64,000 bases of DNA from Parelaphostrongylus tenuis (taxonomy: Eukaryota; Nematoda; Chromadorea; Rhabditida; Metastrongylidae): assembly GCA_019055375.1 (NCBI GenBank), contig JAHQIW010000411.1:62001-126000 (forward strand). The letters are read 5' to 3'. Under the pieces are notes generated by a model, which was not told where the DNA came from, made no database searches, and saw only the letters and a program-made list of their open reading frames with translations. This document shows positions 1 to 10,646 of the stretch, one piece after another. The position numbers and the translations under genes were made by a program. Position 1 is the stretch's first letter; each line of letters opens with the position of its first letter.

Positions 1-49
1 GTGTTTTATCTCTCTATTAGGTGTAACGCGGGTTTTTTTTTTATTATCA

Positions 50-205
50 TGACACTTGCGGCGCAATGGTCAAAAGTATCTACAATACAGACGTGGTTGT
101 TGGTTCAATCCCGCGTCCTGGCTGATCAAGCTTTTTTCTTCTGCGGTCGGTAAATTGACACCAGACTTGATTGGAAGAGCTGTCTGGTGGTAGCAGACCA
201 CCATA
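50..205 (+). repeat. SINE family 1, decayed copy
   Basis: A tRNA-like head is visible (GGCGCAATGG as an A-box-like stretch, GGTTCAATCCC as a B box). It is followed by the family body GGTCGGTAAATTG, CACCAGACTTG and GTCTGG that recurs at 5535, 9700, 19393, 32390 and 38848. The 3' half is missing or diverged. Such elements are RNA polymerase III transcripts copied by a LINE reverse transcriptase; the RTE relics in this window are the obvious candidate partner (inference). Confidence 0.55.
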
Positions 206-384
206 ATCGTCTTTGAGAGGGCACGGTTAAAACATTTGTACATATTGCAGTCACTGAATTAGTGCTCTTATAGTTGCGATGACGTAAAACTTCATACGAG
301 GCAGTATGCGCGAAGACAACGTAATTGGCTAAATTCGCGATTTTTCAGGCGACAAGAAATCAGGGAGGTACGGTGTTTTTATCA

Positions 385-650
385 CTCTATTTGACCCGTA
401 TCACAGTTTTTTTTCTTAATTGCACGGGTCCCAGACTTCTAGCATTCAGCTCGCTTCCTCGCTTACTTGGAAATTTCATCTTTTTACGAGCGTCGTACAA
501 TACTGATTGAGCACATCTTTCTGCAATCCGAATAGTTACGCTGACACATCCCGTATGGCGTTGTTATTTATTGCCGAAGAGTGGTGGGTGATGAACCTCG
601 CTTCGAGCCGAGCCAAGCATCACCAGCCACTCAGCCATCTACTCCATAAT
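385..650 (-). repeat. SINE family 2, decayed copy
   Basis: Read on the minus strand this begins with a tRNA-Leu/Ser-like head containing GGCTGAGTGGCTGGTGATGC. It ends with the family tail GTACGACGCTCGTAAAAAG and GAGCTGAATGCTAGAAGT. The same order is found at 13660, 26365 (minus strand) and 37405, 39703, 58020 (plus strand). It is strongly diverged from the others. Confidence 0.55.
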
Positions 651-1084
651 GTAAACTGAATTGGATAAATGACGTTGGTCTAGAAGAGAAGAAATTTTAG
701 AATAACACTTATTTGGAAGAGGATACATTCAGGTGCCATCGTTAAAAAGTTAGATACTTCCAACAGGACACATTTCTTGCTGATGCTATGTGGATAGTCG
801 ATCAGTGGATGAGTGGCTCTGATTTTAAGGAGGAGGTTAGTATTCTTTTCCACCTTATCCGCTTTGTTGTGGTAGTTCTTGCTTTTGGAAGTACTATGCG
901 GAAAACATTTTGTTCGAACTAGTTCGACACCGAATGCTAGCAAACCGAACTCACCATTTGAGGTAGCAAATTGGTAGCGGACTTTTTTAATATAGGAGAA
1001 CAGCATTTCGTATATCAACAGAAAGTCCTGTCAGTCATTATTTCGGTTAACTAAGCGTTCAAACACCGTGACGATGCTTGGTGG

Positions 1085-1130
1085 GGTGGAATGTGATGCA
1101 TGCCTTAGGGATTGATCAACGTTGAAAGCT
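1085..1130 (+). repeat. SINE family 1, 3' end fragment
   Basis: Only the 3' end of the family is recognisable: GCATGCCTTAGGGATTGATC followed by AACGTTGAAAGCT. This compares with the SINE end at 38848-38900 on the minus strand. A 5'-truncated or decayed copy. Confidence 0.4.
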
Positions 1131-1149
1131 CGTTGTACTTCATCTTCGT

Positions 1150-1720
1150 TGTGCGTTGTGTTATATTTTCATTGTGATCAAAGAAGTCGGCGAGGTCACT
1201 GTTAAGCTAGTTGTAGTCTTTAAAATTTCCATTAACGCAGATGCTGCTTCAGGGCGCAGGGAGATGATAATGCGGTGGAGCAATATTAGGCTACACGGTG
1301 GATGTGTTACTGACGTCCAGCCCAGTTTATCTAAAATGTGACGACTCCACTCTTCAATGTGTGGTCGAACGCTATCCTAAAGAAGGGCAAGGCTACGTTT
1401 CTCTTGTTTTGCTGCGGCCAGTTTCCGGAGCTGTTCAAGAAGACGGCATTGATTATCTTTACGTTTCAAGCAATTTTTAAAAGAGCATGCCCTACCAATC
1501 CCATAAAATCGAGAGCATAATCTTCCGAGCATGAAATTTAGGCTTTGGTTGAGCTGACGGGACTTTACCGCAAGGCAGCTTGTGGGCGTGGCGCGTGTTT
1601 TTCTCGTAGTAGACCCAGGACTCATTTCCAGTCATGTTCGACTTGAGAAAGTTTTGCCTGTGTGGTCGCAGTAGAAGACTTTCGCAATTAGTCACGCGTG
1701 TAGTACTTTAGGAGTTTAAA
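1150..1720 (-). pseudogene. mariner transposase relic (catalytic and C-terminal part)
   Basis: Three minus-strand frames together give mariner landmarks in order. TGNESWVYYEKNTR corresponds to the TGDE(K/S)W block around the second catalytic aspartate. PKPKFHARKIMLSILWDW corresponds to the PK..LH..K.MLS.WWD block. Then DSVRPHIEEW corresponds to the D..RPH block, LDKLGW follows, and HPPCSLILLHRIIISLR corresponds to the HPPYSPDL.P.D.HLF block. Frame changes and stops show the copy is dead. A related relic lies at 35120-35515. The N-terminal helix-turn-helix half is not seen here. No intact inverted repeats were found. Confidence 0.8.
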
Positions 1721-1729
1721 CGACCTTTA

Positions 1730-4470
1730 TGTTTTGATTGTACCACAAATGTAGTGGTTTTGTTAATTTTTCGCTCTTGACACCCACGCAGGACTTAGTG
1801 TTTTTCTTGTCCGTTTTCCTTGTGCGGACACGTAGGTTGAATATTGATTTATCTCAATAAACTATAGCGAGTAATCTAAAAAACGTGTGATGATATCGGT
1901 TAGACGAACAATGAGTATCCAGTAAGCGAACAACCTAGAAATATAAACATTACAATGATAATGTTGAACAGCGATATTAGATAGGCATAACGCTATGTTA
2001 TATGACGATAACATCATACGAGTGCGAGATAAGCTCTCAAGTAATGCATGTGAAGACACTGGTGAAGTAATTCAAGAGTGGTAAAGTTTCTCGACTGAAA
2101 GGGGATAGACCGTACGTGAACAGTATAAGAGTGGCGAAGAGCTTGTACGACAGGCTACGATTAAATGAAGTAATGGTTTGCCAGGATCGATGAAGAAAAG
2201 ACACGTGATGGAAGTGAGAAGGACAACAGGCAAGTAGAAGCGATAAGTAATGAAGCCACAGCAAAAATAGAAGAGAGGCGTGATGACGCAAACGTCAATG
2301 CTGATTGATCATTTCCGAAATGCGGGGTACCGTGTTAGTGGCTACGAGGACGATCCCTCCCCGGAGCGCGGAGCATCAACATGTGGACCGTGAACGTTGC
2401 ACCGAGGGGAGCATCAAGTGGATTCGTCATAATTGAGGGTCCTGGAACTTATATACATAAGCGGTGGTTAAATATGGGACTGGATGCTTTAGTCTCGGTA
2501 GCAGGTCACAAATGACTCATTAAAAAGTTCCGGTTGTGTGGTGAACGCCTCCACTCCACCACAGCGCAGACCGGAACTCGATAACGACTCAGCAGTTAGC
2601 GCCAACGGTACGACAACTTCAACGACAACGATATGCAGTGAACATTGTGGGTCATTGGATGTCGGCGCGAGGACAAACCCCGTGGCGCTGTCTTCGTGAT
2701 ACGACCGACGGAACTCAACTCATACGCCCGTACCATGAAGCCTAAATGGTCTACGTTATAGAGATGACCGTCACTGACCGAAAGAGTATAAATAGCAATA
2801 AAGCCATACGGGAGTCACTACAACGCGTGCAGCGCGGTTGTGGTCGGTCAGTGCACGAGGTGTTTATCAAGACAGCACTCTGCAAGTAGCCAATCTCATT
2901 TGAATGGTGAGCGATGGTGCTACGTTCGCATCCAAGTGTTACTGGAACATTCTCCAACATATGGCGGCCTCTTGGCAATTACCCGATTTGAAATAGAAGA
3001 AAAAAAAAACTGATTAAAACGGTACTTTTCTGCCATCGGAAAACCTTATCTTTCTGACGAAGCCTTTTTGCTGGACAAAGACTTTCCACTAAAGTATTGG
3101 TAATTATTCGAAAGCTTAAATCTCGGAGACTTCAAAAGTGGACTTTTTTTTTTGGAGAGGCCCTCTTACAGCGCTGTAGCAGTAAATAAAACTGCGTTTC
3201 ATACTGAGGCGCCTTATCGCGCATATTTTTCACTAACACAGCTTTTCCTTGACTATTAGTAGTCATTCGATAACGTAAATCTTCTGATTCAACACTTTGC
3301 TTACTGTCTGAAAAAATATTTTTGATGTGCTGCAGTAGGGAAATTTTTGACAAAACGTGTAGATCTGATACTTCAAGATTTCACTTACACGCTCATATCT
3401 TTTCTTGCGTTACTAGGCTTTGGCATTATTAACAGAATTTATTTAAATATAAAATGAAAGTGAAAAGGTGAGCCACAGAACGATAGAACAATGTTTCTTC
3501 TACATTCTTCAATAAGAAAACTTGAGAATCTCTATGAAACGGAAAAAAAGATTTTTAAATGAATAACGAAAATGCGCGCAACAACGCTTGACGCGTGTGA
3601 AATATGATTTTTTTTCTCACTGCTTCAGCGTTTCAAGAAGGTTTTTCAGGACAACAAGCGAATTTTCGAAATTTCCGAGATATAAGCTTTTGAATGATTA
3701 CAAAAAGCCCAGTGAAAACTTTGACCAGCAAGAATAGCCCCTTCGAAAAAAGCTTTCTATAATAGAAATGTAGCGTATATAACAGTAGTGTGAAAGAAAT
3801 CATGGGACAACCTGATGGTTCGCTCACAGAATGACAGCAGAGTTGGCATTGGTTGGCTTTTTTGTTGGATTTCAAATCGAAATGTCAATCTCTTTCAGCT
3901 CAAAAGACCATAAGTGTGAAATAGATGCTTGTTGTAGATCGTCACCTATGAGCGCTCCCATCCATCCGCGATGATTACTGATTCATTAAGAAATCGCATA
4001 GATTGCTTTGCGTGTTTATGAATTTTATGATTTCAGCCGATGGGTAATGTCGAAAATAGTGTGGATGCTAATATGATACGCCACTGTGAAGTGTGTAATA
4101 TCGTAGTGGCTGGAACGAGGAACTGGTAAGTTTTAAAAACATAAATCTAAAATTTCCAGTCGATAGTCTTATTTCTTTTAAATTTTTTCATTTTGATTTG
4201 CAAAATCTCTACTCAACGCATTTATCTTCTTTCCTTATCTCTTGTTTTTTTTTCTTTTTTTTTGGATGATGACTGGCGAACCTGTGGTATAGTTCATTAC
4301 AACGTTTATGTATTTCCAAGTCCTATGAAATATAATGAGCGAAAACTCTCTGAACGGTCAATTATTTTGAGTTTCTTACTATAATACTGAGTTAAAAATC
4401 TTCAATTGGTTTGTACGGCAAATCTAAGATGTTATAACTGACTCCACAGTGATCTTCTATTGGTTTTTAT
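1730..4470. other. Intergenic stretch with no recognised gene
   Basis: Only short unsupported frames are present. At about 2970-3020 there is a short stretch (GGCAATTACCCGATTTGAAA followed by A-rich sequence) resembling 35610-35665. At 3120-3335 there is a diverged piece related to the repeat seen near 46.5-47.8 kb and 38.05 kb (shared CTATTAGTAGTCATTCGATA and GCTGTAGCAGTAAATAAAAC). Otherwise nothing recognisable. Confidence 0.4.
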
Positions 4471-4479
4471 CAGTATTTA

Positions 4480-4625
4480 GTATAATGTGATATTCATCTA
4501 AGAAGACTGAGTGATATAAAAAATAGACCTCAATGGGAGTTTGAGCCCGCGTTTCACCCTCATTGGGGGCGCCTGTAACCAATACAGCTTCGATATTCAT
4601 ACGGAAAATGGATTCCTAGAATCGA
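4480..4625 (-). repeat. SINE family 3, decayed copy
   Basis: On the minus strand ACGCGGGCTCAAACTCCC (a B-box-like stretch) is followed by GGTCTATTTTTTATATCACT and CAGTCTTCTTAGATGAATAT. This mirrors the order in the copies at 4838, 5100 and 52690. The upstream tRNA-like part is poorly preserved. Confidence 0.5.
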
Positions 4626-4829
4626 CAGTATTCAGCCTCATATTGTAATGAATCTGATTATATATTCAACGTGATTACAAAATTCATTATGGAGTGATTT
4701 GATGCCACTGAGAACGAATTTTGATCAAAATTCCATCTAGCGGCCATATCAAAACCCATCATCTTATCTTATTTTGAACCATAAAAATAGCGTTACATAT
4801 ACGCATATACGTATATCAATGAAAGAGTG

Positions 4830-4995
4830 GTTGGAAAGCAGCGGGAGTGGTGGTGTAATGGCAGCAGCGCGCCCTGGGTAAAGGTGGAACGCGGGTTCAA
4901 CTCTCACTTGGTCGATTTTCTGTACCACTCAGTCTTCTTGAATAAATATTTCAGCATCATATCAATGCTAGGAATTCGTGAATCTAAGAAATATA
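4830..4995 (+). repeat. SINE family 3, tRNA-derived element
   Basis: A tRNA-like head GGTGGTGTAATGGCAGCAGC (A box) and CGCGGGTTCAACTCTCACTT (B box) is followed by a body GGTCGATTTTCTGTACCACT and CTTGAATAAATATTTCAGCA. The same sequence order recurs 260 bp downstream (5095-5240), at 52690-52850, and inverted at 4480-4625. Acceptor-stem pairing is not convincing, so this is a SINE-type element and not a working tRNA gene. Confidence 0.6.
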
Positions 4996-5094
4996 GATTA
5001 TATACATAAAAGCTGTCAGCTTGATTGGGTCTAATGCCACTCGTCATGAGTTGGTCGCTGACTGCTTCATTAGTTCATATTGAAGAAAGAGTGT

Positions 5095-5240
5095 CCACAA
5101 AGCGGTGGCTTTGATGGTGTGGTGGCAACATACGCCTATGAAAAGGGTGAAGAGCTGGTTGAACTTCCGCCTGAGGTCGATTCTTTGTACCACTTTTTTG
5201 GATGAATATTTCAACATCATACGAGTTTCAGGAAGCAATA
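5095..5240 (+). repeat. SINE family 3, second local copy
   Basis: This is a direct repeat of the element at 4830: GGTGGCTTTGATGGTGTGGT, then GGTTGAACTTCCGCCTGAGG, GGTCGATTCTTTGTACCACT and GATGAATATTTCAACATCAT. Divergence from its neighbour is roughly one base in four by eye, so the pair is old or represents two insertions. Confidence 0.55.
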
Positions 5241-5534
5241 AGCCGTTGACGAAAGATACGATGAGTGCGATAATTATCGCCGGATTTTGTATAATACTTT
5301 GTCCAATGCCTCCAGCGTTTACTGTGTAACATGTGCTCGAACGTTGTTGTATAAGACTATGAGTGTTTGTTGTTCATGAGCAGCTGCAGAAGGGACTCGT
5401 TCTAATATATTCTATATTTCAAGTTGTGTTATGGTCGTTTTGATAGGGTTTGGAAATTTATGACGCATTAATACGTGTGGACGCGAAGTAGACTGGTTAC
5501 GTTCTCATGATCGAAGTTCACTTTTGTGTTACAT

Positions 5535-5815
5535 GTTTCTATCGTGTGACACACAAGTCGATAGTTCGATTTCGCACACATGGCTCACCAAGCCATCCAT
5601 CCCTCCAAAGTCATTAAATCGGTATCAGAGTGGTTCTAGACTTGTCTGCGAGCATACGCAGCACTAACTAAATACAATGGGAGGCCACCGCGAGTCATTG
5701 TAAGGGCCACATATGCGTTCGATCGCCTCACAGCAGTTTGAAAAATTCGAGATAACTGCGTGAGGCGTCTCTCAACGGTTGACCAACGCCGAGAGCTGTA
5801 TCCTTTATGCTTCTA
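5535..5815 (+). repeat. SINE family 1, near full length
   Basis: The tRNA-like head (GTCGATAGTTCGATTTCGCA as B box region) leads into CATGGCTCACCAAGCCATCC, ATCCCTCC, a GGTATCAGA...GACTTGTCTG block, GCACTAACT, GGAGGCCACCGCGAGTCATT and GTAAGGGCCACATATGCGTT. It ends with ACCAACGCCGAGAGCTGTAT. This order matches the best copy at 38848-39146 base for base over most blocks. Confidence 0.7.
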
Positions 5816-6929
5816 TTTTTCCATCGAGCATTTCAACTTCTCGAATGTATCAATGCGATTTAAATGACCAACGTTGAGTGGTTCTACTGTAACAGTCAGC
5901 TAAGGTTGATGTGCGGTCACGACCGTTATGATGATTGTTTCATAAGTACGATGCAAAATTTCCGAGCATCTTTTTACCTTCCGTTGAGAAACACTTTGGA
6001 CTGATATTTCAGTGGTATTTCGGATTAATTTTTCACAGAATCTATATGTTCGAAGGGACTAAGAAAAATGACACAATTTGATGCTAGTTGACCGAAGTTT
6101 TTTTTATAAATCAAGTCAATGATTTTGTAAAGCGATCAATTACGTCACAGTTAAGTTCGTTTCAACTCTTATACACAAATGGTTGAAAGTAATGAATATT
6201 TATTAGGAAATTCGTGAAATTCATAGTGACAAGACCCAGTGTTGTCGAAACGACCAAATTTGTTAGATTACATGAATTTAGAAAAGATTGGTGGGAAAAT
6301 CTCAGCATACTGATGTTTTAGGAATGCTCATCTTGGTGGTAAGCGGCACAGGAATGCATTACGAGCTTCAAGACGCCGGGAAAATAAAGTTGAATGCCAA
6401 ACAATTAGTAATAAGGATGTTTCTATTAACGCTGTGGATGGTTCTGTCAACACTTAGACGGCGAATGAAACTGTGATAAATTAGTTGCTCAGAAGGAGAT
6501 GGTTATATAAAAGGCGGGAAATTCTAGTTATTGATTACTAGCGATCAACTAGAGTAAGTCGAGTTATGTGCTTTGTTTTGTTTTACTTTCGCCGAACTTA
6601 TCACCCGCATTAAATAATCGAAGCGAAGAAGTTATGTCTATTCGCAGTGTCTTGCCTGTTGATTAAACATTGGTTTTCGTTGTTGTTGTCCTTTTGATTT
6701 CTTCATACCTCACTTTTTCTTTCATGCATTGCTTTACATTGTGACTATGATATGACACTACGTTGAAGATACATTTCGATATGGAATCAATGCCATAAAA
6801 TTTATTCATGATTTCAAATTAAACCAACTTTTAATAAACCTTAATGTTAAATTCTCATTTTCTCGTCGAAATAGCGCGAGATTCTCGGAAAATTCAGCAC
6901 CGTAACTGAAGTTCACTTTTTTCACATTC

Positions 6930-7290
6930 TCAAAGAAGTGCCTGAATTTCAGTCACCTGTTTGAACGTTTTCTCATCTACAAGCGTAAAACTTGAAACAG
7001 CCTGTATAACCTGTATCAGTGGTCTCGTTGATCGTTCAGTGATTCGAGCAGCACCAGTGTTACTCCCATTTCTCCCTATCCCGTGCGAGAGTAGCCAAGT
7101 GGGTTTTCCTTGCTTTGAGAATTCGTTGAGCATCATAGGTGTTCTTCAAGGTTTTTCGTGGAGAAATGGACCATCGGGTCGGTAGTCTTTCTGTGGTGCA
7201 CTTGACATCCTTAGAAATCCAGTCCGTACGGCTGTCGTACATCAGGTGCCGTTAAAGCGCATTGCGTGTCCATAACCTCAGCCTGTCTTA
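6930..7290 (-). pseudogene. RTE-type retrotransposon, C-terminal relic
   Basis: Minus-strand frames give RTDWISKDVKCTTERLPTRW followed by ...ILKARKTHLATLARDREKWE. This is the typical end of nematode RTE polyproteins (WIPRD.KR..GRPPTRW ... W..LARDR..W). It follows the reverse transcriptase domain in RTE elements; here that domain is absent. Frame breaks make it non-coding today. It is one of several RTE fragments in the window, all on the minus strand. Confidence 0.7.
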
Positions 7291-7399
7291 CCAAATATGC
7301 GACCACGTTAATTTTACGGAGTTCACAAAAACAGTGGAAGTTGTCAACTCAGTAGTTTTGTCTTGATAAGCTGTTCCGAGGCGGTAGCAATAGTGTTTA

Positions 7400-7525
7400 T
7401 TGAGTAGTACCAGTGCAGTACAATACAAAGTACAGTAGTGCACGCAACAGTACAATAACACAACATAATATAATATAGTGGCTGACGTTTCGGCGTCTCG
7501 CCTTCTTCAGAGCCTGGAAAGGTCG
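7400..7525 (-). ncRNA. Hammerhead-like ribozyme motif, imperfect
   Basis: On the minus strand, GGCT (7514-7511) precedes CTGAAGA (7510-7504). An extra A, a stem II of GGCG/CGCC with loop AGA, GAAAC, GTC and AGCC (7485-7480, the partner of GGCT) follow. Position 7 of the core may be any base, so CTGAAGA is allowed. The extra A before stem II departs from the consensus. Stem III would be only the palindrome ACGT. Probably a decayed or dimer-dependent member of the motif family described at 44381. Confidence 0.4.
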
Positions 7526-8224
7526 AATTTATGTGCGATCCATTCAGTCGAAAACCTCCTCAACCTCGTCAGAAGATCTACGAACAAATTTTGAATCGCA
7601 TAGTAAAAAACTTCATTGTAGAACACTCATCGTTAAGATGTTTTAGGTCTTCCAATTATCTACTGAAGAAAAGCCGCTTGGTGTCAAAGTATAATAAGGC
7701 TGTGCCTGACTCAAACTGGGAAGATTAGGCTGAGGAATAGTGCAAGGTCGCGTGTGATTACGAGACGCTCCTCTTTTCCGTTCATTTTTAGGCCTTTAAT
7801 ATGTATCCAAAAGGCTTCAAAGTTTTACACGCTAATGTTTCTGATTCCTGTGCGAGAACCGTGAATATGACATCGAACTTTGCTCCTGCATGTTTTTGTT
7901 TCCTATACGCGTCCAGTGGAGATTTTCGTAGGAGTATTGTAATCCAACTTGGTGTTCTTTTACACGGATGCAGAGCGATCTACCCGTTTCGCCATTTGTA
8001 ATTTGCCTCGCACGAGATTAGGTTAATTATACCAGATCTCATGCAATCGCCGTCTCTACCGTTTCGGCAAACTTGTAGTTTTTCGTTTCGCAGAGGCGGT
8101 CATACAGTCGATTGCTGACTAACTGACACTTTATGTTTGAAGTTGTTAACGTTTCATTTTCAGTAGTGCTAGTTTTTTCAACAATGATCGAGGAGAAAGT
8201 GATACTTTTGAGGAAGTGATTGTT

Positions 8225-9370
8225 GAAAGACAACAACGAACAGACTCAGAAATATTTGCTACTGACTAGTTTTTCGAAACACGGCTGTGGCTTATTGCAG
8301 AGAGTTTTTCCATGTAAAAAAGTATTCGACTCGTCTACGCAAATGCGGACCATAAATGATTCGTAGTACTCAGCATAGTCTATGCATTCCAGCGATGAAC
8401 GTGGAAGAGGATACCCTTGGGAAGGAGAGGACGACCAGGTCTGTAGTTTACTGATGGACGGCTACAATCACATGCACGTGATCACATTGGAGTTATTTCG
8501 AGTTTTTTGAACTTGACAGATGAAATGGAATTACCTTGAGTTCAATCAACTACGAAACACATAGAATACACCAAATAAGTGGCATGCACAGCGGCTAAGG
8601 TTGTGACGCCGAATAATGCTCAAGTATGGATAAATGGATATATAACAACCAAGAACTCATAGAACGACAGAATGAAATGCTCTTTTATATTTCTACATAG
8701 ATCTCATCTCTTGTAGTACACTAATAATACAAATTATTGAGTGTTACCTATGAATTGATATTACATGCAGAATACATGGTCATTATTGATTAACTATCCA
8801 TTGTTTCTAGATTTATCAAAGTTGTGATGATTTTTCGGTGCTGTATGTATTGAAAATTCTCAAGATTCGAAGATTTATACGGTAATGTTCTTTGCGCAAC
8901 TTATTACATTTGATTGAATGCCAAAAACACCATGATTACATAGTAAGCTAGAGCTTTGCTTCACACAGAAAACCTATACATGCTCCGAAAGTATGTGAGC
9001 GAGTAGAGAAAATTGTGCTGTATCTAAGTAATACAAGAAACCCAAAAATACTGCAAGACAGAGAAAAAAGTCCAAATCAAACATCGAAAATCGCGCACTG
9101 CTGCGCAATTCGCGCTGGGCTCCTCGATTTCTATAACCGTCACATAGGGGTTAAACACCTTTTGTAGCGGCAGCTTACTTCATTTATTGAAGGGTAATTT
9201 CAAAGACATCTTCCCGTCTGGGTTAAAACAACATTGTTCCGTTATTATGTTATGAGACCTATCTCTCCTTATTGACCTTATTAACCTAACTTTAGTGGCT
9301 TATATTTCGTAGCCATTTTGAAATGGCCATCTAATGAGCCAAACGTAGTGACTTCTCTTTCTCCTCCCTC
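8225..9370 (-). repeat. Internally deleted RTE-type element with long 3' tail
   Basis: The region 8225-9140 is a diverged duplicate of 48365-49130 (shared ATAAATGATTCGTAGTACT, GATGAACGTGGAAGAGGATA, GACGCCGAATAATGCTC, GAAAATCGCGCA). At 9140-9370, minus-strand translation resembles the protein segment at 41340-41640, which in RTE polyproteins lies between the endonuclease and reverse transcriptase domains. So copy 1 appears to join an upstream RTE piece directly to the RTE 3' region. About 190 bp at 8636-8820 are present only in this copy. No intact reading frame. Confidence 0.5.
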
Positions 9371-9699
9371 AACATTGCATGAATCACCTTTTCTTATCAA
9401 ACAGTATTCTCGTATTTACACGATACAGACACCATTCATTTAGTCAAAAGAGGACCAAACATTTATTCTACTTTCTCGTACCCAGTCGTTCAGATCGTTG
9501 TATTCAGGAAGACTTCATTGATTTGAATCCCCTCCAGTATCTGAGAGCAATATTGCATGGATCGCCTTTTCTTAGTAAACAATATTCTCGTTTTTTGACG
9601 ATTCAAGCACCGTTCATTTTAGTCCAAAAGAGCATTCATACACCTCGTTGTTGCGCTTCAAGCAATAAGATTACTTTAATCAATATAACGGCCAACCGT

Positions 9700-9975
9700 A
9701 TGGCGAATTTGACGCAGTGGTTAGAGATGCTTTGCGTCGTACTCAGCGTCGATAGTTCGATGTTGCGCTCAAGGCTCATCAAGTCATGCATTCCTTTGTG
9801 ATCGGTAAAATGGCACCAGATTGGCCTCAGACTTGTCTGGGAAGACAAACAGCACTGACTCGATACAGCAAGAAGCGACCGCGAGTCATTGTAAAAGCCA
9901 GGTATGCACTCAATCACTTCAAACGAATTTGAAAATTGAAGACAAATACATGGTGCATCCTTCAGAACTTGACGG
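9700..9975 (+). repeat. SINE family 1, near full length
   Basis: The head GACGCAGTGGTTAGAGATGC (A box) and GTCGATAGTTCGATGTTGCG (B box) are followed by GGCTCATCAAGTCATGCATT, GGTAAAATGGCACCAGATTG, CTCAGACTTGTCTGGGAAGA, GCGACCGCGAGTCATTGTAA, AATTGAAGACAAATACATGG and TGCATCC. All blocks occur in the same order as in the copy at 38848. Confidence 0.7.
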
Positions 9976-10329
9976 TCCACCAGCATGTTGGTGATATCCG
10001 GGAAAGTCTTAGCTTTCTTTCACACTTATGTTCAGCTTTTCAGAGTCAAAAAACGTCTATCTCTACCCATGTTGAGGACTGTCTGATTGTCGCAACTAAT
10101 TCAAACCTTGCTGCTGCGAATTAAGCTATCAGATTGTTCTAACCGATTCAACGCTCAATTAGTGTGATGAGTGATATTTGGGTAAGTCTAGGTGCAACAA
10201 CCAGATGTGAATGATAAAGAAAATCACACAGCCCAATATGAGAAGAAATAGACGTTTCTCTGACCTTCAAAAGGTAAGAATGGGTGTCAAACAATACTAA
10301 GACTTACAGAATATCGCCACACACTGCTA

Positions 10330-10535
10330 CCGTAAAACGGATAAAGCTTTCGGCGTTGATCATCTCTGAAAATGCTCCATGCATTCGTCTTCAATTTTTA
10401 ACGTCGTTTGAAGTGATTGAATGCATATCTGTCTTTTACAAGACTCGCGGTGGCTTCCCGCGGTATTGAGTCAATGCTGCTTATCCTCCCAGGCAAGTCT
10501 GAGGCCAGTCTGGTGCCGATTTCGATCAGCGGCCT
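10330..10535 (-). repeat. SINE family 1, 5'-truncated copy
   Basis: On the minus strand this contains CACCAGACTGGCCTCAGACT, GGAAGCCACCGCGAGTC, ATGCATTCAATCACTTCAAA and GATCAACGCCGAAAGCTTTA, the 3' two thirds of the family. The tRNA-like head is missing. A roughly 40-bp direct repeat (AATGGGTGT(C/T)AAACAATACT...) flanks it at about 10277 and 10597, so the SINE sits inside an older repeat. Confidence 0.65.
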
Positions 10536-10646
10536 TGAGCGCAACATCTCTTTTAGTGAGATTAGACGTTCTGTTGACGTTCAAAGTTGAAAATGGGTGT
10601 TAAACAATACTGAGACTTACCCAAGTGTCACTAAGACACTGATTAA

